64,000 nucleotides of DNA from Nostocoides_A vanveenii (GTDB lineage: Bacteria; Actinomycetota; Actinomycetes; Actinomycetales; Dermatophilaceae): assembly GCF_039531165.1 (NCBI RefSeq), contig NZ_BAAAPN010000015.1, positions 32,494-96,493 on the forward strand, in the 5' to 3' direction. Each line of letters opens with the position of its first letter. The first letter of the stretch is position 1. Position numbers and translations under genes: made by a program. This document shows, one piece after another, positions 25,996 through 36,100 of the stretch. Below the pieces are notes generated by a model. That model was not told where the DNA came from. It did not search any database and saw only the letters and a program-made list of their open reading frames with translations.

Positions 25996-26462
25996 GTCGA
26001 GAGTCGGCAACACGCCGACAGCCGAGGCGCTCGAGCGGCGTGTTGACACCACTCGACCAGGTGCGCACGCATGGCAAGCACCGCCCGCACGAGGTAGGCC
26101 CGGGGCCGAAATCAAGCGCGTCCGGCATGTGGTCACCGATAACGGTGCTGTACTCCCCGAGCACACGCCAACGCGCGGCGGGCCGGGGCGGCAGGCCACG
26201 GCATACGGGCGGCTCGTCGGGTTGACCATCAACTCGATTGCGCCCGAATGCATTGCCGCGCAACCACTTTCATGCCAAAAGGGCGCCACCCCGCGACTGA
26301 CACGCTCTAAGCAAGCGCTTGCTGAGTGACGCACTGTACAGCCCCGCAGGTGTCCAGACGGCAGGACGCACTTCCGGCACGCGAGTAGCGTCGATTGCAA
26401 CGCAACCGGCGACGAAGCCGAGGGCGCTCAACCAGCAGGACAGCCGAATACAAGGGGCCTAG
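25996..26462. other. Gene-free region upstream of etfB
   Basis: No convincing coding sequence is seen on either strand. Short frames have atypical composition and no recognisable motif. The distal half carries the palindromic operator at 26307-26326, followed by a possible -10 region near TGTACA (26335). The first half may be residual DNA from whatever brought the abiE genes. Confidence 0.6.
26307..26326. promoter_or_regulatory. KstR2/TetR-type palindromic operator upstream of etfB
   Basis: AGCAAGCGCTTGCT (26310-26323) is a perfect 14-bp palindrome that extends to CTAAGCAAGCGCTTGCTGAG with one mismatched pair. It fits the AnCAAGnnCTTGnT consensus that I know for KstR2 and resembles operators of TetR repressors of acyl-CoA metabolism. 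It lies about 140 bp before etfB, the first gene of the ETF/dehydrogenase/synthase run, so it probably controls that run in response to an acyl-CoA. The regulator gene is not in the window. Confidence 0.65.
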
Positions 26463-27242
26463 ATGAAGATCGTCGTGCTCGTGAAGTACGTGCCAGAATC
26501 CACCGCTGTCTGGAAGTTCGGACCCGACCTGACCCTCGATCGTGCGGGCATCGAAGGGCACCTCTCCGAGCTCGACGAGTATGCCGTGGAGCAAGCCGTG
26601 CGCCTCGTCGAAGGCGGCGCCTCAGCCGAGGTCACCGTCCTGAGCGTCGGGCCAGCTCAAGCCCGCGAGGCCCTGATGAAGGCGCTCGCCATGGGCGCCG
26701 GCCAGGCCGTCCACGTCATCGACGACGGCATCCACGGGAGCGACGCTCTCGGCACCTCGCTCGTGCTGGCCAAGGCCCTGGAGAAGATCGGCTACGACCT
26801 GGTCCTGACCGGCATGGCCTCCACCGACGCCGAAATGTCGGCCATGCCGTCGATGGTCGCCGAACGCCTGGGCGCGAACCAAGCCACCTTCGCCAAAACC
26901 ATTGCGCTGGAAGGCGAAAACGTCAAGACCACCCGCGACGGCGACACGGCCAGCCTCGAGGTGACCACCGCCTTGCCGGCCGTCGTCTCCATCACCGACC
27001 AGAGCGGTGAAGCCCGCTACCCGGCCTTCCGGCAGATCATGATGGCCAAGAAGAAGCCCTTCGAGACGCTCTCCCTCGCCGACCTCGGCATCGAGCCGGC
27101 CCTCGTCGGCGCGGGCGCTGCCGCCGTGCAGGTCCGCGCGATCGCCCCGGCCCCGCCGCGCGCCGCCGGCACCGTCATCACCGACGACGGCACCGGAGCC
27201 GCCCAACTCGCCGACTTCCTCGCCGCTCGCGGCCTCCTCTGA
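26463..27242 (+). CDS. etfB: Electron transfer flavoprotein beta subunit
   Basis: A 259-residue EtfB that, with EtfA, takes electrons from acyl-CoA dehydrogenases and binds AMP. It starts MKIVVLVKYVPES and contains LSELDEYAVEQAVRLVEGG, VLSVGPAQAREALMKALAMGA and LVLTGMASTDAEMSAMPSMVAERLG. AVVSITDQSGEARYPAFRQIMMAKKKP, the signature region near the C-terminus, is also present. It is followed by etfA and an acyl-CoA dehydrogenase on the same strand and preceded by a TetR-type palindrome. The co-directional arrangement implies service to the downstream dehydrogenase. Confidence 0.95.
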   Translation: MKIVVLVKYVPESTAVWKFGPDLTLDRAGIEGHLSELDEYAVEQAVRLVEGGASAEVTVLSVGPAQAREALMKALAMGAGQAVHVIDDGIHGSDALGTSLVLAKALEKIGYDLVLTGMASTDAEMSAMPSMVAERLGANQATFAKTIALEGENVKTTRDGDTASLEVTTALPAVVSITDQSGEARYPAFRQIMMAKKKPFETLSLADLGIEPALVGAGAAAVQVRAIAPAPPRAAGTVITDDGTGAAQLADFLAARGLL

Positions 27243-27286
27243 CCGACTCTCGGCGACCGCCGCTCAAGCTGCAAAGGAAACCCCAC

Positions 27287-28249
27287 GTGTCCACCGTTCT
27301 CGTCCTCGCCGACGTCACCCCCACCGGTGTCCGCAAGGCCACCCTCGAACTGCTCACCGCCGCGCGAGCGCTCGGTGAGCCCGCCGCGGTGGTCTGCGGT
27401 CCGGTCGCCGATGACGTCACCGCCGCTCTCGGCGCTCATGGTGCCGCCACGGTCTACAGCATCACTGCCGACGGCATCGACGACTTCCTCGCCGTGCCCA
27501 AGGTCGACGCCCTCGGGGTCGTGGCCGCGCAGACCAGCCCAACCGCCGTCCTGATCACCTCCGGCCCTGAGGGCAAGGACATCGCGGCTCGCCTCGCCGT
27601 GCGCCTCGACTCGGGCCTGGTCAGCGACGCCACCTCGGTCGCCCTCGAGGCCGGCCAGGTCGTCGCGACCCAGTCGATCGTCTCCGGCGCCTACCACGCC
27701 ACCAGTGTCGTGACCCGCGGACCGGCCGTGATCACCATGCGCCCCAACACAATTGCGGCCACCGAAGCACCCTCGGCCACCGCGGTCGAGGCCGTGGCCG
27801 TCGACCTCAGCGCGACCGCCAAGGGCGCGGCGATCACCGCCCGCAACCCCAAAGGCAGCACCGGCCGACCCGACCTGACCGATGCCGCGACCGTCGTCGC
27901 CGGTGGTCGCGGCGTGGGCTCACCGGAGGGTTTCGCCGTCATCGATCAACTCGCCGACGCCCTCGGCGGCGCGGTCGGGGCCACCCGCGCGATCACCGAC
28001 CTCGGCTGGGCCGGGCACGACATCCAGGTCGGCCAGACCGGCAAGACCGTTGCCCCCGCTCTGTATGTCGCGGCGGGCGTCAGCGGCGCCATCCAGCACC
28101 GTGCAGGGATGCAGTCGAGCAAGACCATCGTCACCGTCAACAAGGACGCCAACGCCCCGATCTTCGCCATCGCCGACTTCGGTGTCGTGGGCGACCTGCA
28201 CCAGATCCTCCCCGCACTTGTCGACGAGATCGGCAAGCGACGCGGCTGA
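27287..28249 (+). CDS. etfA: Electron transfer flavoprotein alpha subunit
   Basis: A 320-residue EtfA carrying FAD. The C-terminal FAD-binding domain shows VVAGGRGVGSPEGF, GATRAITDLGWAGHDIQVGQTGK, YVAAGVSGAIQHRAGM and TIVTVNKDANAPIFAIADFGVVGDL, all diagnostic. The N-terminal domain is the usual alpha/beta fold. The GTG at 27287 has AAAGGAAA seven bases upstream. It passes electrons from the adjacent dehydrogenase toward the quinone pool. In principle it could run in reverse with other redox partners. Confidence 0.95.
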   Translation: MSTVLVLADVTPTGVRKATLELLTAARALGEPAAVVCGPVADDVTAALGAHGAATVYSITADGIDDFLAVPKVDALGVVAAQTSPTAVLITSGPEGKDIAARLAVRLDSGLVSDATSVALEAGQVVATQSIVSGAYHATSVVTRGPAVITMRPNTIAATEAPSATAVEAVAVDLSATAKGAAITARNPKGSTGRPDLTDAATVVAGGRGVGSPEGFAVIDQLADALGGAVGATRAITDLGWAGHDIQVGQTGKTVAPALYVAAGVSGAIQHRAGMQSSKTIVTVNKDANAPIFAIADFGVVGDLHQILPALVDEIGKRRG

Positions 28250-28365
28250 CGCCCACTACCGCACCGTGGCCCGGCCGGAGCCGGCCGGCCCCGGGCGGCA
28301 CCGCTCCACGACCGGCAGCGGCACCCAGACCACACCACCCCGACGCCCCGACCCGAGGAATACCC

Positions 28366-30072
28366 ATGACTGACACCCCCACCACTGGCCACGTCGGCGG
28401 CGCCGGACTCGACCTGCCAACGCTGAAGATGATGATCGAGGCGCTCGGCGACTTCGTCGACGAGGCCCTGCCGCCACAGCTCGTCCTCGATCTGGATCAT
28501 GAGGACACCTGCCCCGAGGATATCGTCCGGGCTATGTCGGACCCCGACACCCTCGGCGTCCAGCTCGTCTTCATTCCCGAGACGTATGGCGGCATGGACG
28601 GCGGCGCCTTCGACAGCTACCGCGTCTGTGAAGCCATGGGGCGCAAGGACATTGGCCTCGCCACTGCCGTCTTCGCCACCTTCCTCGGCTCCGACCCGAT
28701 CGTCGTGGGGGCGACCGAGGAGCAGAAGCAGGAGTGGCTCGGCGCGATCGCCGAGCAGGGCGTCGTCTTCGCCTATGGCGCCACCGAGCCGGAAGCCGGC
28801 TCCGACCTCGGGGCGATGACCACCACCGCGGAACCGATCTTCGGTGACGACGGTGAGATCACGGCATACCGGATCAATGGTCGCAAGCAGTGGATCTCCA
28901 ACGGCTCGATCGCGGACTTCTCCACGATCCTTGCGGCGACGCCGGAGGGCCCGACCTGGTTCGTCGTCTCGAAGGACACCCCCGGCTTCAGCGCCGGGCC
29001 GCCGGAGGACAAGCACGGGCTGCGCCTGTCCAACACCGCGCCCCTCTTCCTCGACGACGTCGTCGTCCCGGCCCACAATCTGATCGGTACCGAGCCGGGC
29101 AAGGGCCTGATCCAGGCGCAGCAGGTCTTTGGTTACACCCGGTTGATGGTTGCCGCCTTCGGGCTCGGTGGCGGCTGGGAGGCACTGGATCGCGCAATCG
29201 CCTACTCCAAGGAGCGCATCCAGGGCGGCGGCCCGCTTGCGGAGAAGCAGGGCTTCACCCACAAGCTGATCGTCCCGCACGCTGTTCGCCTCGAAGCGGC
29301 GCGCGCATTCATGGAGGACACGGCTGACAAGATCGACCGCGGGCTCGGCGAGAACGGCGCCATGAACACCGAGGGCGCGATCGCGAAATACCTTGCGACA
29401 GAAGCGGGTAACGCCGCCGCCGACGCCGCCATCCAGGCCCACGGCGGCTACGGCTACACCCGGCCGTATGTCGTGGAGAAGATCCGCCGCGATGTGCGCA
29501 TCACCACGATCTATGAGGGCACCTCCGAGATCATGGAGATGACCATCGCGCGTGACCGGTGGCAGTTGCACCTCAAGAGCCTCGGCCGCCGTTACACGGA
29601 TCTCGCGTCCCAACTCGACGCCCTGCACGCCCAGAAGAGCGACGTCGGAGCCGGCATCGCGGCGCTCGCCGCACGCTCGATGGCCGCGGTGCTCGAGGCG
29701 TGCAAGGTGGGGCGGCTGACGCGCAGCCAGCACGTGCTCTTCCGGCTCGGCGAACTGATCGCCTACACCGAGGGCGCGGCCGTCTTCGCCCAGGCCGCCG
29801 CCGCCGCGCAGGACGGCACGCGCCACGCGAAGAACCCCGGCCGGTTCGACGGGGCCGCGACCAGCGCTATGTCCCGGGTGTATGCCCGGGAAGCCGCGCA
29901 GCGCGTCGCGCTCGACGGCCCGCGGTGGGTCGCGGGCGCGGCGGACGCGGGGTCACCGGCGTTGGCCACGCTCGCCGGCATACCGGCCGATGCCATCCGG
30001 GCCGCCCAGGCGGGTGCCCTGTCCGACATGGACTACATCGCCGACGTCCTCTACGGGCGCGTGGGCGAGTGA
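28366..30072 (+). CDS. Acyl-CoA dehydrogenase family protein
   Basis: A 568-residue flavoprotein of the acyl-CoA dehydrogenase superfamily, with the usual 380-residue core plus a C-terminal helical extension of about 170 residues. Motifs are FAYGATEPEAGSDLGAM (FAD/substrate loop), IAKYLATEAGNAAADAAIQAHGGYGYTRPY-type C-terminal core and IYEGTSEIMEMTIAR containing the catalytic base Glu384. GAGGAAT precedes the ATG at 28366. It lies between etfA and the large synthase (38 bp to the latter), so it may oxidise or desaturate an acyl thioester belonging to that pathway, not only beta-oxidation substrates. A general fatty-acid dehydrogenase is the conservative alternative. Confidence 0.9.
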   Translation: MTDTPTTGHVGGAGLDLPTLKMMIEALGDFVDEALPPQLVLDLDHEDTCPEDIVRAMSDPDTLGVQLVFIPETYGGMDGGAFDSYRVCEAMGRKDIGLATAVFATFLGSDPIVVGATEEQKQEWLGAIAEQGVVFAYGATEPEAGSDLGAMTTTAEPIFGDDGEITAYRINGRKQWISNGSIADFSTILAATPEGPTWFVVSKDTPGFSAGPPEDKHGLRLSNTAPLFLDDVVVPAHNLIGTEPGKGLIQAQQVFGYTRLMVAAFGLGGGWEALDRAIAYSKERIQGGGPLAEKQGFTHKLIVPHAVRLEAARAFMEDTADKIDRGLGENGAMNTEGAIAKYLATEAGNAAADAAIQAHGGYGYTRPYVVEKIRRDVRITTIYEGTSEIMEMTIARDRWQLHLKSLGRRYTDLASQLDALHAQKSDVGAGIAALAARSMAAVLEACKVGRLTRSQHVLFRLGELIAYTEGAAVFAQAAAAAQDGTRHAKNPGRFDGAATSAMSRVYAREAAQRVALDGPRWVAGAADAGSPALATLAGIPADAIRAAQAGALSDMDYIADVLYGRVGE

Positions 30073-30110
30073 CGAACGACCGAGCACGGAACGCGGGGAG
30101 CGAAACGGAA

Positions 30111-33100
30111 ATGACCACAGCACCACGACCGGTAGCCATCGTCGGAGTGGCGGCCATCATGCCGCAAGCGCCGTCGGCAGCGGCCTTCTGGGACAACATC
30201 AAAGGTGGCCGCTACAGCGTCACCGACGTGCCGCCGGAGCGCTGGGACCCGGCGCTCTACTTCGACCCCGACCACAGTGCCCGGGACAAGACCTACTCCA
30301 AAATCGGCGGCTGGGTCCGGGAGTTCGACTGGAACCCGATCCAGTGGCGGTTGCCGATCCCCCCGACCGTCGCGGCCCAGATGGACGAAGGCCAGCGATG
30401 GGCGGTCAGCGCCGCGCGGGCGGCCCTGATCGACGCCGGCTGGCCCAATTGGTCGGTGGACTCCGACAATGTCGCCGTCATTCTGGGCAATGCCCTCGGC
30501 GGTGAGAAGCACTACAGCTCCTCGATGCGCATCCGACTCCCCGAGGTGCTCAGCCGCCTCGAGTCCTCCCCCACCCTCAAGGGCCTGCCCGCCGACGTGC
30601 AGCGGGCCATCGTGGAGGAAACCCGGGCGGGCTATCTCGACAACACCTTCGAGATCACCGAGGACACCATGCCCGGTGAACTCGCGAATGTCATCGCCGG
30701 CCGGGTCTGCAATCTGCTCAACCTGCGCGGCCCCAACTTCACCACCGACGCGGCCTGCGCCTCCGGACTCGCCGCCCTCAACGCGGCCATCGACGGCCTC
30801 GTCGACCACCAGTACGACGCGGTCGTCACCGGTGGCGTCGATCGCAATATGGGCATCGATGCCTTCGTGAAGTTCTGCAAGATCGGCGCGCTCTCGGCTA
30901 CCGGGACTCGGCCCTTCGACGCCGGCGCCGACGGATTCGTCATGGGCGAGGGTGCGGCGCTCGTCGTCCTCAAGCGCCTCGAGGACGCCGAACGCGACGG
31001 AGACCGCGTCTATGCCGTGATCCTCGGCGTCGGCGGCAGCTCCGACGGCAAGGGCAAGGGCATCACCGCGCCCAACCCCGTCGGCCAGCAACTCGCCGTT
31101 CGCCGCGCGTGGCTGCGCGCCGGCGCCGACCCGGGCACCGCGATGGCGGTCGAGGCCCACGGCACGTCGACCCGCGTCGGTGACGCCGCCGAGCTCTCAT
31201 CTCTGACAACCGTATTCGGTGAATCCACGTCCGCGGTCGGCTCGATCGCGCTCGGCTCGGTCAAGTCCAATATCGGCCACCTCAAGGCGGCCGCCGGCAC
31301 CGCCGGCCTGTTCAAGATGACGATGTCGTTGCACGAGAAGGTGCTCGCACCGAGCCTGAACTTCGTCAACCCCAACGAGAATGTCGACTGGGGCGCCACC
31401 CCGTTCGCGGTCAACACCGGCCTGCGCGCATGGCCCGAGAGCCCGTATGGCGCGCGTCGCGGCGCCGTCAGTGCGTTCGGCTTCGGCGGCACGAACTTCC
31501 ATGTCGTGCTCGAGGAGCACGTGCCCGGGCGCTACCGGCCGAAGGCGCGGGTCTTCGCGGCTGCCGAGGTGCCGGCCACCTCGGTCAGCAGCGCCGTCGT
31601 CAGCACCCCTGGCCCGGCCGTGCCCGCCGGACCCGCCAGCCCGGCCGTTCCCGCCAGCCCTAATGTGCCGGCCGGCCCCGCGGCACCGGTTGCGCCCGCG
31701 GCACCACGGAAGGTGCCGCTACGCGGGGCATACGTCATCGGCGGGCGCTCCGACGGCGAGATCGTTGACCAACTCACCGCGGCCCTGGCGGCCGCGAAGG
31801 CTGGGACAGCGCCGGCTCCGACGGCACCGGACCCCGCGATCGGTGCCGCCTTGATCCGGGTCGCCGTTGATTACGCCGACGCGGCGGAGCTCGCCGCCAA
31901 GGTGGACAAGCTGCTCAAGGCTTTTGCCAGCGGCAACGCGGCAGCGTTCCGGCTGCTGCGCCAGCAGGGCGTCTATGTCGGGCGCGGCCCGGCGCCGAAG
32001 GTCGCCTTCCTCTACACGGGGCAGGGCTCTCAATACGTCAACATGCTCAAGGGGCTCGCCGCCCGCGAGCCGATCGTCGCCCAGACGTTCGCCGAGGCCG
32101 ACCGGGTGATGACCCCCTTGCTGGGTCGCCCGCTGACGTCCTTCATCTTCATCGACAGCAGCGACGAGGCCGCGGTCAAGACGCTCAACAAGCAGCTAAT
32201 GCAGACCGAGATCACCCAACCGGCCGTGCTGGCAACGGATCTCGCGCTGACGCGGCTCTTCGCGGCCTACGGGATTGCGCCTGACATGGTGATGGGCCAC
32301 AGTCTGGGTGAATACGGTGCCCTCGTTGCCGCCCACTCCCTGACGCTGCCGAGCGCCCTCGAAGCGGTGAGCGCGCGCGGCCGCGAGATGACCAAGGTCT
32401 CGATGGCCGACAACGGGGCCATGGCCGCGGTCTTCGGGCCGTTGGAGGAGATCAGGCGCATCGTCGCCGAGGCCGACGGCTATGTCGTGGTCGCCAATAT
32501 CAACTCCTTCTCGCAGGCCGTCGTCGGCGGCGCGACCGATGCCGTCGAGCGCATCATCGAGCGCTTCGCCGCCGCCGGGATCAACGCCACCCGTATTCCG
32601 GTCAGCCACGCCTTCCACACCCAGATCGTCGCGCCGGCGTCGGTGCCCTTCGTCGACGCGCTTCGCCGCCTCGACCTCAAGCCCCCGACGCTGCCGATCG
32701 TCGCCAATGTCACCGGGGAGTTCTATCCCGCGGACGCAACGACCGAGACGATGCTCGACTACACCGGCCGCCAGATCGCATCGCCGGTCCAGTTCGTCGC
32801 CGGCCTGGAAACTCTGTATGCCGCGGGTGCCCGGGTCTTCGTCGAGGTCGGGCCCAAGAAGGCCCTGCACGGTTTCGTCGAGGACGTCCTCGGCTCCCAA
32901 CATGACGATGTCGTCGCGCTCTACACCAACCACCCGAAGGTCGCCGACGAGGTCGCCGTGAACCAGGCCCTCTGCGGGCTGTATGCCGCCGGGCTGGGTT
33001 TCACCGACGCCGCCCCGTCACCCGCCGCTGCACCGGCGGCCGTCTCGACCGTTCCGGTCGCGGCCCCCCTCGCGACGACCTCCCCGGCGCCCACGCCGGT

Positions 33101-36100
33101 CCCGGCGGCCCCCGCCGCCATCCGCCCCGCCAGCCAAGGATCCGCTGTGTCCGATCAGACCATCGCCGAGCTCGGCAAACTCTTCGCCTCCGTCCTCGAC
33201 GAGGGCTTGCGCTTGTATGCCGCGGACCTGGGATACAGCGCGGGCGCGGCCGCGCTCGCCGGCCTGCCCGCACCCGTGGCTCCGGCAGCCGTGCCTGGCG
33301 CCACCGAGCCGGTCGTCGTCACCGGTGCGGCCCTCGGCCTGCCGGGTGTCGACCGGGTCTTCGACGATGCCAATATCGCGCGGATCCTCGCCGGCCAGAA
33401 CTTCATCAGCGTGCTCTCGCCGCAGTTGCGCCAGATGATGGTCGACAAGCGCGTCACCCGTATCGTCAAGGACGCGTCTGGCAGCGGTAGCTTCCAGACC
33501 ATCGACAATGCCGCCGACGTCATCAAGCTCGCCGGCGTGCACGCCCCCCTCGATGTCGTCGCCGAGTTCGGCATCGACAAGGCCCGCGATGAGGCCCTCG
33601 ACATCACGACCCGGCTCGCGCTCGGGGCGGGCTTCGATGCGATGCGCGACGCCGGCATACCGCTGGTGATGCGCTACAAGACCACAACGCTGGGCACTCA
33701 GTTGCCCGACAAGTGGCTGCTCCCGGAGGCCCTGCGCGACGACACCGGCGTGATCTTCGCGTCCGCATTCCCCGGCTACGACCGCTTCGCCGACGAGATC
33801 GAGAAGTACGTCGTCTTCCGCGGCCAGCGCGACAACCTCCTTGCGCTGGAAGGAGTTCGGGCGCTCATGGCCGCCGATGACCCGGCGCGCGCCGAGGTCG
33901 ACCGGCTGATCGCCGAGCTGCGGGCGGCCATGGAGAAGGAGCCCTATGCCTTCGACCGGCGCTTCCTCTTCCGCGTGCTCTCGATGGGCCACTCGCAGTT
34001 CGCCGAGATCATCGGCGCCCGCGGCCCGAACACGCAGGTCAACTCCGCGTGCGCCAGCACCACCCAAGCGATCTCGCTGGCCGAGGACTGGATCCGCGCC
34101 GGCCGCTGCGCCCGCGTCATCGTTGTCTCCGCCGACGACGCCTCCGGCGAGCACCTGCTTCCCTGGGTCACGACCGGCTTCCTCGCAACCGGCGCCGCTG
34201 CCACCGACGAGCGGGTCGAGGACGCGGCCACGCCCTTCGACCGGCGCCGCCACGGCATGATCGTCGGCACCGGTGCGGCGGCCTTGGTCGTCGAGTCGTC
34301 GGTGTCCGCCCGCGAGCGCGGCCTGGCACCCATTGCCGAGGTTCTTGCCACCATCACGGCGAACAGCGCCTTCCACGGCACCCGCCTCGACGTCGAGCAC
34401 ATCGGCGGCGTCATGGAGTCGCTCGTGGCCGAGGCCGAGGCTCGCGGCTACGACCGGCACCTCATCGCGCCCGCGACGATGTTCGTCTCGCACGAGACCT
34501 ACACGCCGGCCCGTGGTGGCTCCGCCGCGGCCGAGATCAACGCTCTGCGAAGGGTTTTCGGCCCTGATGCGGACAAGGTCGTCATCACCAACACCAAGGG
34601 CTTCACCGGGCACGCCATGGGTGCCGGCATCGAGGATGTCGTCGCGATCAAGGCCCTGGAGACCGGCATCGTGCCGCCCGTCCCGAACTACAAGGAGCCC
34701 GACCCCGACCTCGGCAATCTCACCTTGTCGCGTGGCGGGAGCTACCCAGTGGAGTACGCGCTCCGGCTCGCCGCCGGCTTCGGCTCGCAGGTCTCGATGT
34801 CGCTGACCCGCCGCATCCCGGCACCCGACGGCCGGCGTCGCGGACCACAGGAGCTCGGGTATGCCTACCGGGTCGCCGACAACGCCGCCTGGCAGCGCTG
34901 GCTCGACACCCTCTCCGGGCACAGCGGCAGCACGCTCGAGGTTGACCACCGGCGCCTGCGCGTCGTCGACCTCGGCGCGCCGAAGACGCCGGTGGCGCTC
35001 ACCACGCACGTCCCCGTCCCGTATGCCGCGGCCCTGCGCGCCGCTGCCGGCTCACCCGCCGCTGGCACCGCAAACGCTTCCGCGACAACGCCGTTCGCGT
35101 CCTCGGTGGCGGCCCCGCCGTCGCCGGTCGCGCAGCCGGCTGCAGCGGGTGCACCCACTTCGGTCGCACCGCTCACCCCGTCGGCACCGGTGCCGCCATC
35201 TGCCCTCGCGGCCCCGGCCGCCCCCGCAACTCCGCCCGAGCCAGCGGCCCCGGCGGGCGATCCGATCCTGGACCGGGTCACGGGGATCGTCGCCGAGATG
35301 ACCGGCTACCCGGCCGATCTGCTCGACCCCGACCTCGACCTCGAAGCCGACCTCGGCGTCGACACCGTCAAGCAGGCCGAAGTTTTCGCCGCGGTCCGTT
35401 CGGCATGGGAGTTGGAGCGCGACGAGAACCTTAAGCTGCGCGACTTCCCCACCCTGCGCCATGTCGCCGGCTGGGTCCGCGGCAAGCTGGGCTTGCCCGA
35501 GGCAGGCGTGGCCGCATCCGGCAGCGCCCTGTCCACGGGCGGGACCGTCGATGTCGCGGCGGGTGCGGCCATGGTGTCCACCGGTGGGCTCGTGGGCACC
35601 CACGCGGTCACCGACGAAATCCTGGACCGGGTCACGGGAATCGTCGCCGAGATGACCGGCTACCCGGCCGACCTGCTCGACCCCGACCTCGACCTCGAAG
35701 CCGACCTCGGCGTCGACACCGTCAAGCAAGCCGAAGTCTTCGCCGCGGTCCGCTCCTCGTGGGATCTCGAACGCGACGAGGACCTCAAGCTGCGCGACTT
35801 CCCCACCCTGCGCCATGTCGCTGGCTGGGTCCGCGGCAAGCTCGGTCTGCAAGAGCCGTCCGCGGACGCTCCGGCAGCGGTCGCACCCGCCTCTGGACCA
35901 TCGCCCGTCGCTGCTCCCCCAATCGCAACTCCGGCGGGTGCGGCCGATGACCAGATCCTCGCGAAGGTCACCGAGATCGTCGCCGACATGACCGGCTACC
36001 CGGCCGACCTGCTCGACCCCGACCTCGACCTCGAAGCCGACCTCGGCGTCGACACCGTCAAGCAAGCCGAAGTCTTCGCCGCCGTCCGCGGCGCCTGGGA

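Noticed and set aside
29559..30110. An upstream in-frame extension of the synthase
   Set aside because: This stretch is the C-terminal coding region of the acyl-CoA dehydrogenase in another frame. The translation is Arg/Pro-rich and the KS domain begins directly after the ATG at 30111.
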